NCBI RefSeq assembly: GCF_014193425.1
Contig: NZ_JACHZG010000001.1
Location: forward strand, 496,001 to 560,000
Direction: 5' to 3'
Origin: Microlunatus antarcticus
GTDB lineage: Bacteria; Actinomycetota; Actinomycetes; Propionibacteriales; Propionibacteriaceae
DNA length: 64,000 bases
The notes beneath the pieces were generated by a model. It ran no database searches. It worked only from the letters and a program-made list of their open reading frames with translations, and was not told the DNA's origin. The translations under genes were made by a program, and so were the position numbers. This document shows positions 6,924-19,235 of this stretch, piece after piece; positions within the stretch are counted from its first letter, which is position 1; the number at the start of each line of letters is the position of its first letter.

Positions 6924-9900
6924 ATGTTCACGAAGGTGCTGGTCGCCAACCGGGGTGAGATCGCCGTGCGGGCTTTTCGCGCCGCCTACGAGCTCGGAGC
7001 CCAGACGGTCGCGGTCTACCCGTACGAGGACCGCAACGCGGTGCACCGCATCAAGGCGGACGAGGCGTACCTGATCGGCGAGCGCGGGCACCCCGTCCGC
7101 GCCTACCTGGACATCGACGAGATCATCCGCGCGGCGCTGGAGTCCGGCGCCGACGCGATCTACCCGGGCTACGGCTTCCTGTCGGAGAACCCCGACCTCG
7201 CGCGCGCCTGCGACGCGAACGGGATCACCTTCATCGGCCCGCCGGCCGACGTGCTCGAGCTGGCCGGCAACAAGGTGCGCGCCCTGGGCGCCGCCCGCGC
7301 GGCCGGCGTGCCGACGCTGCGCTCGACCCCGCCCTCGGCCGACGTCGACGAGCTCGTGGCCGGCGCCGAGGAGATCGGCTTCCCCGTCTTCGTCAAGGCG
7401 GTCGCCGGCGGCGGCGGGCGCGGCATGCGCCGGGTCGACGACCCGGCCAATCTCCGCGAGCTGACCGAGGCGGCCATGCGCGAGGCCGAGGGCGCGTTCG
7501 GCGACCCGACCGCCTTCATCGAGCAGGCCGTCGGGCGCCCGCGGCACATCGAGGTGCAGATCCTCGCCGACGCGTCCGGGCACGTGATGCACCTGTTCGA
7601 GCGCGACTGCTCGATCCAGCGCCGCCACCAGAAGGTCATCGAGATCGCCCCGGCGCCGAACATCAGCCCCGAGCTGCGCGAGGCGCTGTGCGCCGACGCC
7701 GTGAAGTTCGCGACCTCGATCGGCTACTCGTGCGCCGGCACCGTCGAGTTCCTCGTCGAGACCGAGGGCCCGCGCGCGGGCGAGCACGTCTTCATCGAGA
7801 TGAACCCGCGGATCCAGGTCGAGCACACGGTCACCGAGGAGATCACCGACGTCGACCTCGTCCAGTCGCAGATGCGCATCGCCAGTGGCGAGTCGCTCGC
7901 CGACCTCGGCCTGTCGCAGGAGAACGTCCGCATCAACGGCGCGGCCCTGCAGTGCCGCATCACGACCGAGGACCCGGCCAACGGCTTCCGTCCCGACACC
8001 GGGACGATCACCGCCTACCGCAGCGCGGGCGGCGCCGGCGTCCGCCTCGACGGCGGCACGGTCGACACGGGCGTGGAAATCAGCGCCCACTTCGACTCGA
8101 TGCTCGTCAAGCTCACCTGCCGGGCCCGGAGCTTCGACGCCGCGGTCGCCCGCGCGCGCCGAGCGCTGGCCGAGTTCCGCATCCGCGGCGTCAGCACGAA
8201 CATCCCGTTCCTGCAGGCCGTCCTCGAGGACCCCGACTTCATCGCCGGCGACGTCTCGACCGCGTTCATCGAGGAACGTCCCGGCCTCCTCACCACCCAC
8301 GCGCCCGCCGACCGCGGCACCAAGCTGCTGCGCTGGCTCGCCGAGGTCACGGTGAACAAGCCGTGGGGCCCCGCGCCGACGCACCTCGACCCGGGGGTCA
8401 AGCGCCCGGTCGGGATCGACCTGTCGAAGCCGTCGCCGCAGGGCTCGCGGCAGCGGCTGCTCGAGCTCGGGCCGGAGGGCTTCGCGGCCGACCTGCGGGC
8501 GCGGGTCCGCACCGAGGTCACGGACACGACGTTCCGCGACGCGCACCAGTCGCTGCTGGCGACCCGCGTCCGTACCAAGGACCTGCTGCGCATCGCCCCG
8601 TACGTCGGGCGGATGACCCCCGAGCTGCTGAGCGTCGAGTGCTGGGGCGGGGCGACGTACGACGTGGCCCTGCGCTTCCTCGCCGAGGACCCGTGGGAGC
8701 GGCTCGCGGCGCTGCGCTACAACATGCCGGGCGTCGCCCTGCAGATGCTGCTGCGCGGCCGGAACACGGTCGGCTACACGCCCTACCCGGCCAAGGTGAC
8801 GAGCGCGTTCGTCGCGGAGGCGGCGACGGTCGGCATCGACATCTTCCGCATCTTCGACGCGCTGAACGACGTCAACCAGATGCGCCCGGCGATCGAGGCG
8901 GTCCGCGAGACCGGGACGACGGTCGCCGAGGTGGCGCTCTGCTACACCGCCGACCTCACCAACCCGGACGAGAAGCTCTACACGCTCGACTACTACCTGC
9001 GCCTGGCCGAGCAGATCGTCGACGCCGGCGCGCACGTGCTGGCGATCAAGGACATGGCTGGCCTGCTCCGCCCACCGGCGGCGAAGACCCTGGTCACCGC
9101 GCTGCGCGAGCGTTTCGACCTGCCCGTGCACCTGCACACCCACGACACCGCCGGCGGCCAGCTCGCCACCCTGATGGCCGCGGTGGACGCCGGGGTCGAC
9201 GCCGTCGACGTGGCCAGCGCGCCCATGGCCGGCACGACCTCGCAGGTGCCCGCGTCCGCGCTCGTGGCGGCGCTCGAGCACACCGAGCGCGCGACGAACC
9301 TCGACCTGCGCGCGGTGATGGACCTGGAGCCGTACTGGGAGGCGCTGCGCAAGGTCTACGCGCCCTTCGAGTCCGGCCTGGACGCCCCGACCGGGCGCGT
9401 CTACGACCACGAGATCCCCGGTGGTCAGCTCTCCAACCTGCGCCAGCAGGCTGTGGCGCTGGGCCTGGGGGAGAAGTTCGAGCAGATCGAGGCGATGTAC
9501 GCCGCCGCGAACCGCATCCTCGGCCGGCCGACCAAGGTCACGCCGAGCTCGAAGGTCGTCGGCGACCTGGCGCTGCAGCTGGTGGCGGCGGGGGCGGACC
9601 CGCAGGAGTTCGAGGACAACCCGCAGGCGTACGACATCCCCGACTCGGTGATCGGCTTCCTCGGCGGCGAGCTCGGCGACCCGCCCGGGGGCTGGCCGGA
9701 ACCGTTCCGGACCAAGGCCCTGGCCGGCCGGACGGTGCCGCTGCGCGAGACCGAGCTGTCGGACGAGGACTCCGCCGAGCTCGACCGCGAGGGCGCCCCG
9801 CGCCAGGCCGCGCTCAACCGGCTGCTCTTCCCCGGCCCGACGAAGGACTTCCTGCACCTGCGCGAGACGTACGGCAACGTGGGCCGGCTCGACACCCTCG

Positions 9901-10331
9901 ACTACCTCTACGGCCTCCAGCCGGGCGAGGAGCACATCGCGCGCATCGGGCGCGGCGTCAGCCTGATCCTTGGCCTGTCCGCGATCGGTGACCCCGACGA
10001 GCGCGGCATGCGCACCGTCATGTGCACGATCAACGGCCAGCTGCGGCCGATCCGGGTCCGCGACAAGGCGGTCCGCGTCGACGTCAAGGCGGCCGAGAAG
10101 GCCGACCCGACCCGTCCGGGCCAGGTGGCCGCGCCGTTCGCCGGCGTCGTCACCGTGACGGTCGCCGAGGGCGACGAGGTCGAGGCCGGGGCCACGGTCG
10201 CGACCATCGAGGCCATGAAGATGGAGGCCGCCATCACCTCGGCCGTCGCCGGGCGCGTCGAGCGGCTGGCGCTCAGCGCGATCCAGCAGGTCGAGGGCGG
10301 TGACCTGGTGCTGGTGGTCGTCCCCGTCTGA
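6924..10331 (+). CDS. pyc: Pyruvate carboxylase
   Basis: 1135-residue single-chain biotin enzyme converting pyruvate, bicarbonate and ATP to oxaloacetate, the main anaplerotic entry to the TCA cycle. Order of domains: biotin carboxylase (residues 1-~450; KVLVANRGEIAVRAFRAAYE at the N-terminus, ATP-grasp glycine-rich loop KAVAGGGGRGMR, active-site segment EMNPRIQVEHTVTEE); carboxyltransferase (~530-830; TDTTFRDAHQSLLATR, metal-site HLHTHDT, Lys in AIKDMAG); allosteric linker; C-terminal biotinyl domain with the biotinylated lysine in EAMKMEA near residue 1096. Length is normal for the family and all key motifs are intact. The start is set by the N-terminal motif and the -10 element six bases before the ATG. 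It precedes mntP by 15 bases. Confidence 0.97.
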   Translation: MFTKVLVANRGEIAVRAFRAAYELGAQTVAVYPYEDRNAVHRIKADEAYLIGERGHPVRAYLDIDEIIRAALESGADAIYPGYGFLSENPDLARACDANGITFIGPPADVLELAGNKVRALGAARAAGVPTLRSTPPSADVDELVAGAEEIGFPVFVKAVAGGGGRGMRRVDDPANLRELTEAAMREAEGAFGDPTAFIEQAVGRPRHIEVQILADASGHVMHLFERDCSIQRRHQKVIEIAPAPNISPELREALCADAVKFATSIGYSCAGTVEFLVETEGPRAGEHVFIEMNPRIQVEHTVTEEITDVDLVQSQMRIASGESLADLGLSQENVRINGAALQCRITTEDPANGFRPDTGTITAYRSAGGAGVRLDGGTVDTGVEISAHFDSMLVKLTCRARSFDAAVARARRALAEFRIRGVSTNIPFLQAVLEDPDFIAGDVSTAFIEERPGLLTTHAPADRGTKLLRWLAEVTVNKPWGPAPTHLDPGVKRPVGIDLSKPSPQGSRQRLLELGPEGFAADLRARVRTEVTDTTFRDAHQSLLATRVRTKDLLRIAPYVGRMTPELLSVECWGGATYDVALRFLAEDPWERLAALRYNMPGVALQMLLRGRNTVGYTPYPAKVTSAFVAEAATVGIDIFRIFDALNDVNQMRPAIEAVRETGTTVAEVALCYTADLTNPDEKLYTLDYYLRLAEQIVDAGAHVLAIKDMAGLLRPPAAKTLVTALRERFDLPVHLHTHDTAGGQLATLMAAVDAGVDAVDVASAPMAGTTSQVPASALVAALEHTERATNLDLRAVMDLEPYWEALRKVYAPFESGLDAPTGRVYDHEIPGGQLSNLRQQAVALGLGEKFEQIEAMYAAANRILGRPTKVTPSSKVVGDLALQLVAAGADPQEFEDNPQAYDIPDSVIGFLGGELGDPPGGWPEPFRTKALAGRTVPLRETELSDEDSAELDREGAPRQAALNRLLFPGPTKDFLHLRETYGNVGRLDTLDYLYGLQPGEEHIARIGRGVSLILGLSAIGDPDERGMRTVMCTINGQLRPIRVRDKAVRVDVKAAEKADPTRPGQVAAPFAGVVTVTVAEGDEVEAGATVATIEAMKMEAAITSAVAGRVERLALSAIQQVEGGDLVLVVVPV

Positions 10332-10346
10332 CGGGGACCGCTCGTC

Positions 10347-10913
10347 ATGTCCTTCTTCGGTCTGCTGCTCATCGCCATCGGTGTGTCCGCGGACGCCTTC
10401 GCGGTCGCCCTCGGCAAGGGCCTGCACATGAAGACGTTCAACCTGCGCCACGCCCTGGCCATCGCGCTCGCGTTCGGCGGGTTCCAGGCCGTCATGCCGC
10501 TGCTGGGCTGGCTGCTGGCCCGCCAGTTCGCCCGCTACATCACCGGCGTCGACCACTGGGTCGCCTTCGGGCTGCTGACGCTGATCGGCGCCAAGATGAT
10601 CTGGGAGGCCGTACGCGGCGGCGAGGACGACGCGGAGGACAGCGACACCCTGCCCGTCCGGGAGCTGCTCCTGCTCGCGGTGGCCACGAGCATCGACGCC
10701 CTGGCCGTGGGGATCTCGTTCGCGTTCCTGCCCGTGCCGGTCGGTCAGGCGGTGCTGCTGATCGGGGTGTGCACGTTCGTGCTGAGCCTGGCCGGTGTCG
10801 TGCTCGGCCGACGGGTGGGCAAGCGGTTCGGGGCGCCCGCCGAGATCGCCGGCGGCGTCATCCTCATCCTGATCGGGACGCGCGTGCTGCTGGACCACAC
10901 GGGCGTGTTGTAG
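10347..10913 (+). CDS. mntP: Manganese efflux pump MntP
   Basis: 188-residue membrane protein of six predicted helices, full length for MntP. Two conserved acidic motifs typical of the family are visible in the two halves: IGVSADAFAVALGKG and ATSIDALAVGISFAF. It exports Mn(II) and prevents manganese toxicity. The ATG lies 15 bases past the pyc stop with GGGGA upstream, so it is probably co-transcribed with pyc, an enzyme whose carboxyltransferase domain uses a divalent metal, often Mn or Zn. That functional link is inference. The gap is too short for a yybP-ykoY manganese riboswitch. Confidence 0.9.
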   Translation: MSFFGLLLIAIGVSADAFAVALGKGLHMKTFNLRHALAIALAFGGFQAVMPLLGWLLARQFARYITGVDHWVAFGLLTLIGAKMIWEAVRGGEDDAEDSDTLPVRELLLLAVATSIDALAVGISFAFLPVPVGQAVLLIGVCTFVLSLAGVVLGRRVGKRFGAPAEIAGGVILILIGTRVLLDHTGVL

Positions 10914-10916
10914 GGG

Positions 10917-10936
10917 CTCACCGCACCGGTGGTGAG
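10917..10936. terminator. Short hairpin between convergent genes
   Basis: CTCACCGCACCGGTGGTGAG folds on itself with a small bulge and almost no loop. It fills the 24-base gap between the ends of mntP and the convergent small gene and may help terminate both. Confidence 0.3.
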
Positions 10937-10937
10937 G

Positions 10938-11099
10938 TCAGCTCGTGCGCGGTGCGGGCTTGACGTCCCGCTCCTGCTCCATCTCGCGCCGGACCTTGGT
11001 CTCGGCCCGGCGTCGGGCGCGCTCGAAGTAGCCCTTCGGGTCGGTCAGGATCGCCTCGATCCGCCGGTCGTGGTGGTCGCCGTCGATCGTCATCGCCAC
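10938..11099 (-). CDS. Small charged protein of unknown function (53 aa)
   Basis: Coding frame of 53 codons. From the second start it reads MTIDGDHHDRRIEAILTDPK and continues with GYFERARRRAETKVRREMEQ to the end. The product is helical and highly charged, with no membrane segment. A strong ribosome site GAGGAGGTGA (11115-11106) lies six bases before the GTG at 11099, which decides the start over the ATG at 11093. The DPKGYFERAR segment looks like a conserved core; I suspect an actinobacterial small-protein family but cannot name it. Convergent with mntP. Confidence 0.6.
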   Translation of the reverse strand: MAMTIDGDHHDRRIEAILTDPKGYFERARRRAETKVRREMEQERDVKPAPRTS

Positions 11100-11184
11100 G
11101 TGCCGTCACCTCCTCGGTCTGGAGACCCATTCTCGCACCCGTGTCCAACGCGCGCGAGCACGCCGGAGCCGGCCGGCCCGACGA

Positions 11185-11955
11185 TCACCGGATGCTCATC
11201 GCGGCGCCCAGCAGGCCGGCCATCAGGCGGACGAGCGCGACATCGTCGTCGTCGAAGCAGTCCACCTCCAGCGCGTCGAGGGTGATCATCCCGTGGGCGA
11301 CGTTCCCGACGGTCACGGCCACCACGACCAGGCTGCGGTACGCCGTGGTGTCGTCGAGCTCCCACAGTCCCGGGGCGTCGACCTCGAGGTCGCGGACCAG
11401 CAGCCGCGAGCTGGCGGTGACCAGGTCGAGGGCGGCGTCGCCGCCCGGGGTGCCGCGCTCGAAGACGGTCGTCACCGGGCCCGCGCGGCCCAGCGACTCC
11501 TGGGGCCGCAGCCGTTCCGGAGGTCCGGGCTCGAGCGCGAACCAGCACGCCCGGACGCGGTCCTCTCCCGTCAGCTGGGCCGTGGTCGTGAGCACCAGCG
11601 GCACGGCCTGCGCCCGCCGCCGTTCGCGCTGGTCGCGGTCGGTCTCCTGCGCGAGCTCGCCGAGCAGCCGGACGACGGGCTCCAGCGCGTCGTTGAACGC
11701 CAGCTCCACCTCGACCCGGGTGTCGAACTCCCGCTCCTCGGCCTTGGCCTGCCGGTGCTCGGAGCGGATCTGACGGATCTGCGGGATGAGGAACGCGGCC
11801 GCCGTGGCGAGCGCCTGGACGGCGACCCAGCCGAGCGAGGCGCGGCCGGTCGCGTCCCGGGTGAGGAGCGACGCGACGGGGGACAGCACGACGAAGACGA
11901 CCGCCACCGCGACCCAGGGCCACGCCCTCGCCTCACCCGCCACCCGCTTCACCAC
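11185..11955 (-). CDS. Membrane-anchored GAF-like domain protein
   Basis: 256-residue protein with two N-terminal transmembrane helices (about residues 13-28 and 42-58), a charged helical linker (RQAKAEEREFDTRVEVELAF) and a C-terminal domain that looks like a GAF sensor domain (DTTAYRSLVVVAVTVGNVAH, GMITLDALEVDCFDDDDVAL, ending LVRLMAGLLGAAMSIR). No output domain is present, so it would have to signal through a partner; none is adjacent. Two GTG codons in a row stand at the start, seven and ten bases after a -10-like TATCGT (11968-11963), suggesting a leaderless transcript. The GAF assignment is from pattern only. Confidence 0.65.
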   Translation of the reverse strand: MVKRVAGEARAWPWVAVAVVFVVLSPVASLLTRDATGRASLGWVAVQALATAAAFLIPQIRQIRSEHRQAKAEEREFDTRVEVELAFNDALEPVVRLLGELAQETDRDQRERRRAQAVPLVLTTTAQLTGEDRVRACWFALEPGPPERLRPQESLGRAGPVTTVFERGTPGGDAALDLVTASSRLLVRDLEVDAPGLWELDDTTAYRSLVVVAVTVGNVAHGMITLDALEVDCFDDDDVALVRLMAGLLGAAMSIR

Positions 11956-12029
11956 CCGTCAGACGATAGGGGTCGGGGCCGACAGAAACCGTGCGGCGGT
12001 GGCCGTGGGTCCGGCGTACGCCGAGGCCG

Positions 12030-12560
12030 TCAGGGCAGGCCGAGGACGACGACGTCGGGCCGTGGGCGTCCGGCCCGGCCCGCGGCCTCCGTCCAGGCCT
12101 GCGACGTCTCGAGCCAGTCGTGCAGGGCCGGGACCACGGCGGCGTCGTCGAGCCGGCACCAGCCCGCGACCAGGCCCTCGAGCGGCGGCAGGTCGAGCCC
12201 GGCGGGCCCGAGGAGCGACGTCAGCCGTGCGTCCTCGGGGGCCGGGGAGGAGGACCAGGCGAGCCCGGCGGCGAACGCCTCGACCAGGCGCCACACGGGG
12301 GCCGCGCGTCGCGGGAGGATCGGCGTCCCGGCCAGAAGCGCGTCGAGGTCCCTCCGCGTCGGGTCCTCGGGCCGGACCACGGGGGCGCCGGGCACGCGCC
12401 GGTAGATCGGGCCCAGCCGGTCGGGGACGGCCGACGCCGCCCCGCCGGGCGGGAACGCCTGCGCGGCGATCGCCCTCAGCCGCTCGGCCGCCGGACCCGT
12501 CGCGCCGACGACGGCGCGCAGCTCCGCGACCCCCAGGGCGTACGCACGGAGCCCGGCCAC
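12030..12560 (-). CDS. Hypothetical protein (176 aa)
   Basis: The frame is open from 12857, but plausible protein sequence begins at the GTG at 12560 (VAGLRAYALGVAELRAVVGA); the upstream codons read as low-complexity and overlap two other genes. The protein is Ala/Leu-rich and soluble, with segments PVWRLVEAFAAGLAWSSSP and ending RPRPDVVVLGLP. GGTGAG lies three bases before the GTG, and a better AGGATAGGAG about 20 bases before it, so the exact start is uncertain. I do not recognise the family with confidence. It is divergent from the 28-aa peptide gene at 12597. Confidence 0.55.
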   Translation of the reverse strand: MAGLRAYALGVAELRAVVGATGPAAERLRAIAAQAFPPGGAASAVPDRLGPIYRRVPGAPVVRPEDPTRRDLDALLAGTPILPRRAAPVWRLVEAFAAGLAWSSSPAPEDARLTSLLGPAGLDLPPLEGLVAGWCRLDDAAVVPALHDWLETSQAWTEAAGRAGRPRPDVVVLGLP

Positions 12561-12583
12561 GCGCTCACCGTACGAGCCGCTCC

Positions 12584-12589
12584 TATCCT
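12584..12589 (+). promoter_or_regulatory. -10 element for a leaderless peptide gene
   Basis: TATCCT is followed by seven bases and then the GTG at 12597. There is no Shine-Dalgarno site between, so initiation would be leaderless. Confidence 0.35.
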
Positions 12590-12596
12590 CGGTCGT

Positions 12597-12683
12597 GTGA
12601 ACCCCCGGACCCGTCGCGTGATCGTGTCCGGTGTCCTGGTGGGGCTGGTGTTGCTCGTCGTCGTCACCGCGCTGCTGCGCTGA
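12597..12683 (+). CDS. Small single-pass membrane peptide (28 aa)
   Basis: A 28-codon frame beginning GTG encodes a basic N-terminus (NPRTRRV) followed by one hydrophobic helix (SGVLVGLVLLVVVTALL) and a final Arg. This is the textbook pattern of a tiny inner-membrane protein. A -10 element seven bases before the GTG supports leaderless expression. It is not part of the following exported-protein gene, which starts 125 bases later with its own signal peptide. Function unknown; the call depends on composition and the promoter match. Confidence 0.45.
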   Translation: MNPRTRRVIVSGVLVGLVLLVVVTALLR

Positions 12684-12808
12684 GCCAGCGCTGCCGCGTG
12701 GCGGGCCGCGTCTCACGACTCGCAGGCGGAGACTGTTCGGACGTACGCTGCCCGCTGACCCGTCGGCGGACCCACCCGCAGCGGCCCTCACACCGAGAGC
12801 GAGATCCC

Positions 12809-13783
12809 ATGCGTAGGCGCGCGACCCTGCGAGCCGCAGCGGCGTCCGTGCTCGCACTCGGTCTGGCGACGTCCTTCCCGCTGGTGGCGGGTGCGGCCGG
12901 CAAGACCGCGTTCACGATCAGGGACAGCCGGATCACCGAGAACTCCGGCATGGCCCGCGACACCACGAACAAGGTCTACTGGACCGTCAACGACTCCGGC
13001 GCGCTGGGGATCGTCTACGGCGTCGACTCGTCCGGCAAGGTCAAGGGGACGCTGCGCTACAACGCCTTCCCCGTCGACGCCGAGGCGGTGGCCTGGCGCA
13101 ACGACCGCCTCTACGTCGGCGACATCGGCGACAACGACGCGAAGCGCAAGACGATCCGCGTCTACTACTTCGACGACCCCAAGCCGGACGACGAGGTCCG
13201 CACCTACCGTGCGTACGACTTCCGCTACCCCGACGGCGCGCACGACGCGGAGACGCTCCTGGTCACCCCGGCCGGCGTCCTCTACGTGGCGACGAAGGAG
13301 GCGAAGGGCGGGCTCTACCGCGCGCCGGAGAAGCCGAGCCGCGACGGGGTCAACAAGCTCACCCGCATCAAGGACGTCCCCGCGACGCTCACGGACGGGG
13401 TGATCCTGCCCGGTGGCAAGGAGATCGCCTACCTCACGTACGGCAAGGTCCTGGTGGTCAACGGGACCTCTGGTCAGGTCGTCGCGAGCGAGGACGTCAC
13501 CGACGTCGCCCAGGCCGAGGCGCTGACGCTGTCGTTGGACGGGAAGTCGCTGCTGGTCGGCGGCGAGGGCAAGAACGCGAAGGTCGTCTCCATGCCGATC
13601 CCGGGCGCGGCCGCCTCGGCGAGCCCCTCGGCGTCGTCCGACCCCGGCTCGGACGAGGACCCGGAGGACACCGCCGCCACCCCGGTGACGCGCCAGCGGG
13701 GCACCTACCTGGCCGTCGGTCTCGCGGGCGTCGTGGCCGTGGTGGCCGGCGTCGTCGTGGCTCTGGTGCGCCGGCCGGGCTGA
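12809..13783 (+). CDS. Exported, membrane-anchored propeller-like protein
   Basis: 324 residues. A Sec-type signal peptide (MRRRATLRAAAASVLALG through VAGAA) is followed by a ~235-residue domain with repeated beta motifs (YWTVNDSGALGIVYGVDSSG, EAVAWRNDRLYVGDIGDND, AETLLVTPAGVLYVATKEAK) that resembles a beta-propeller or esterase-like phytase fold. Then come a Ser/Pro/Asp/Glu linker and a C-terminal transmembrane helix (TYLAVGLAGVVAVVAGVVVA) ending in RRPG, which anchors it on the outer face. Function unknown; an extracellular sensor or binding protein is plausible. The ATG is set by the signal peptide; no clear operon partner. Confidence 0.75.
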   Translation: MRRRATLRAAAASVLALGLATSFPLVAGAAGKTAFTIRDSRITENSGMARDTTNKVYWTVNDSGALGIVYGVDSSGKVKGTLRYNAFPVDAEAVAWRNDRLYVGDIGDNDAKRKTIRVYYFDDPKPDDEVRTYRAYDFRYPDGAHDAETLLVTPAGVLYVATKEAKGGLYRAPEKPSRDGVNKLTRIKDVPATLTDGVILPGGKEIAYLTYGKVLVVNGTSGQVVASEDVTDVAQAEALTLSLDGKSLLVGGEGKNAKVVSMPIPGAAASASPSASSDPGSDEDPEDTAATPVTRQRGTYLAVGLAGVVAVVAGVVVALVRRPG

Positions 13784-13819
13784 GGCCGCGCCTCCCGACG
13801 TCGGTCGAGAGACGCGGCC
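13784..13819. terminator. Bidirectional terminator hairpin
   Basis: GGCCGCGCCTC (13784-13794) pairs with GAGACGCGGCC (13809-13819) with one mismatch; the 14-base loop itself contains the palindrome CCGACGTCGG. It fills the gap between the ends of the convergent exported-protein gene and katG. Confidence 0.6.
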
Positions 13820-13825
13820 CCGCGC

Positions 13826-16162
<2,337 letters not shown>

Positions 16163-16274
16163 GTGTTCCTGTTCCTACCTCTCGCCCGACGGCACGAGAA
16201 CCGTGCCTCACCAGCGATTCTGCGCCTCGGTGCTCAGCAGTTGCCGACGCGGCCGGACGGCGCACAGGTGGCGC

Positions 16275-18115
<1,841 letters not shown>

Positions 18116-18121
18116 ACCCAG

Positions 18122-18162
18122 TGGGGATGCTTTGGCACCCGGTGGGTGCCAGATCATCCCCA
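18122..18162. repeat. Palindromic repeat, copy A
   Basis: Arms 18122-18140 and 18144-18162 (19 bp, two mismatches, three-base loop). The right arm, read on the minus strand, contains GGGGATGATCTGGCACC, identical to the core of copy B at 19178-19224. It lies just past the pdxH stop and includes the stop codon and last residues of the AbiEi-like gene. It can serve as terminator for pdxH. Confidence 0.75.
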
Positions 18163-19119
18163 TTCCCCTGCGGGGACGAGTCGGCAGCGGCGACAGCGAG
18201 TCGGCAGGCCGCTCCAGCCACGCTGGTGAAGAGCACGGGCGACCTTGGCCGCCACACGGCACGGCTGGCCGTGAAGGTCACCAGCGCCGAAGCGCAGGGT
18301 GAGCAAGCCGTCAAGGCTTGCCTCGTTGTCGCGGTCCATGTCGCGAAACCGCCCGAGCTCGGTGTGCCCGAGCCGTCCGTCGAGCTCGACCACGACGCCG
18401 AACTGCGTGTACCAGACGTCACGCACCGCCTTCTTGTCCCGCGAGGGCAGCTGCCGGCTGACCAGGGCACTCAGCCCGTGCGCTCGCTCGACGTCGCGCA
18501 GGTAGGTCATCTCCAGCGGAGACCGGACGCCCACCGCGACGTCGGCGAGGAGTCCCTCGAGAAGGTCGCGGCGCGGATGCCGTCTGCGACCGGCCAGCGT
18601 GCGTCGGAGGCGCTTCGCCGTCGTCCGACGGCGCTCCACGGCCACGGTCACCCAGCCGACGACGTCCTCCGGCCGAGCGGTGGTGCACAGGTCGAGCACG
18701 GTGTCCTCGACGGTGGTGCGGGGTGGCGCACCGATCGATCGGCCACGGGTGCCCGCGCGCTCGCGGACGAACTCGTAGCCGCGGCGCGGGGCGGGCCGCT
18801 GCGCGTGAGGTACCAGGACGATGATCCGATCCGGGTCTTCGTCGGCCAACCCGTGGAGCCGACCCGCGGCAAGGTCTCCTACCCGCGCGTCGTCACCGCC
18901 CAGCAGCGTGCCCACCCACGCGCGAGCCACGAAGGGCGGCTCGAGGTGGGCAGTGAAGAAGACCCCACGCTCCAGGCGCCGCCAATGGCCCTCGTCAAGC
19001 AGCCGTGCGACGACGCGAGGTGAGACCCCGTGGGCGCTGGCCTGCTCGCGCGTGATCACGCCGGCCTGGAGGTCGGCAAGCGGCTTGAGCGCTCGCAGCA
19101 CCTCGGCCGATGTCGTCAC
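18154..19119 (-). CDS. AbiEi-like winged-helix / DUF559 nuclease-fold fusion
   Basis: 321 residues. The N-terminal ~70 residues (LADLQAGVITREQASAHGVS, then a VARLLDEGHWRRLERGVFFT segment) match the winged-helix domain found at the start of AbiEi-type antitoxins. The middle is a helical region. The C-terminal ~110 residues look like a DUF559/Vsr-like PD-(D/E)XK nuclease fold: a conserved Glu in VRSPLEMTYL, then the Asp in VVVELDGRLGH, then FRDMDRDNEASLDGLLTLRF. Candidate catalytic residues are intact. No AbiEii-type toxin partner is adjacent. Bracketed by two copies of one palindrome, and its stop codon is inside copy A. Function unknown; DNA cleavage or regulation is inference. Confidence 0.75.
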   Translation of the reverse strand: MTTSAEVLRALKPLADLQAGVITREQASAHGVSPRVVARLLDEGHWRRLERGVFFTAHLEPPFVARAWVGTLLGGDDARVGDLAAGRLHGLADEDPDRIIVLVPHAQRPAPRRGYEFVRERAGTRGRSIGAPPRTTVEDTVLDLCTTARPEDVVGWVTVAVERRRTTAKRLRRTLAGRRRHPRRDLLEGLLADVAVGVRSPLEMTYLRDVERAHGLSALVSRQLPSRDKKAVRDVWYTQFGVVVELDGRLGHTELGRFRDMDRDNEASLDGLLTLRFGAGDLHGQPCRVAAKVARALHQRGWSGLPTRCRRCRLVPAGEWG

Positions 19120-19177
19120 CCGAAAAGCCTGAGGCGCACACGGCGGGGCTCACCCCTTCATCCACAGGGCAAAAGCA

Positions 19178-19224
19178 CAACGGGGATGATCTGGCACCTC
19201 ACAGGTGCCGGATCATCCCCGTTG
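19178..19224. repeat. Palindromic repeat, copy B
   Basis: Arms 19178-19199 and 19203-19224 (22 bp, one mismatch, loop CAC). The core GGGGATGATCTGGCACC is shared with copy A. It lies 11 bases past the sodA stop and 58 bases before the start of the AbiEi-like gene. It probably terminates sodA transcription. Confidence 0.8.
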
Positions 19225-19235
19225 TCGGGCTGAGG

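Noticed and set aside
10332-10346. yybP-ykoY manganese riboswitch ahead of mntP
   Set aside because: Only 15 bases separate pyc and mntP, too little for the riboswitch.
6702-10898. Minus-strand frame of ~1,400 codons opposite pyruvate carboxylase and mntP
   Set aside because: It reads as Arg/Asp/Gly/Leu-rich sequence typical of an antisense shadow of GC-rich genes; pyc and mntP on the plus strand are intact and recognisable.
12561-12857. N-terminal extension of the hypothetical protein at 12030
   Set aside because: The extension is low-complexity, overlaps a peptide gene and the signal-peptide region of the exported protein, and has no ribosome site.
18154-19119. Complete type IV toxin-antitoxin (AbiE) system
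   Set aside because: Only the AbiEi-like N-terminal domain is present, fused to a nuclease-like domain, and no AbiEii toxin gene is adjacent.
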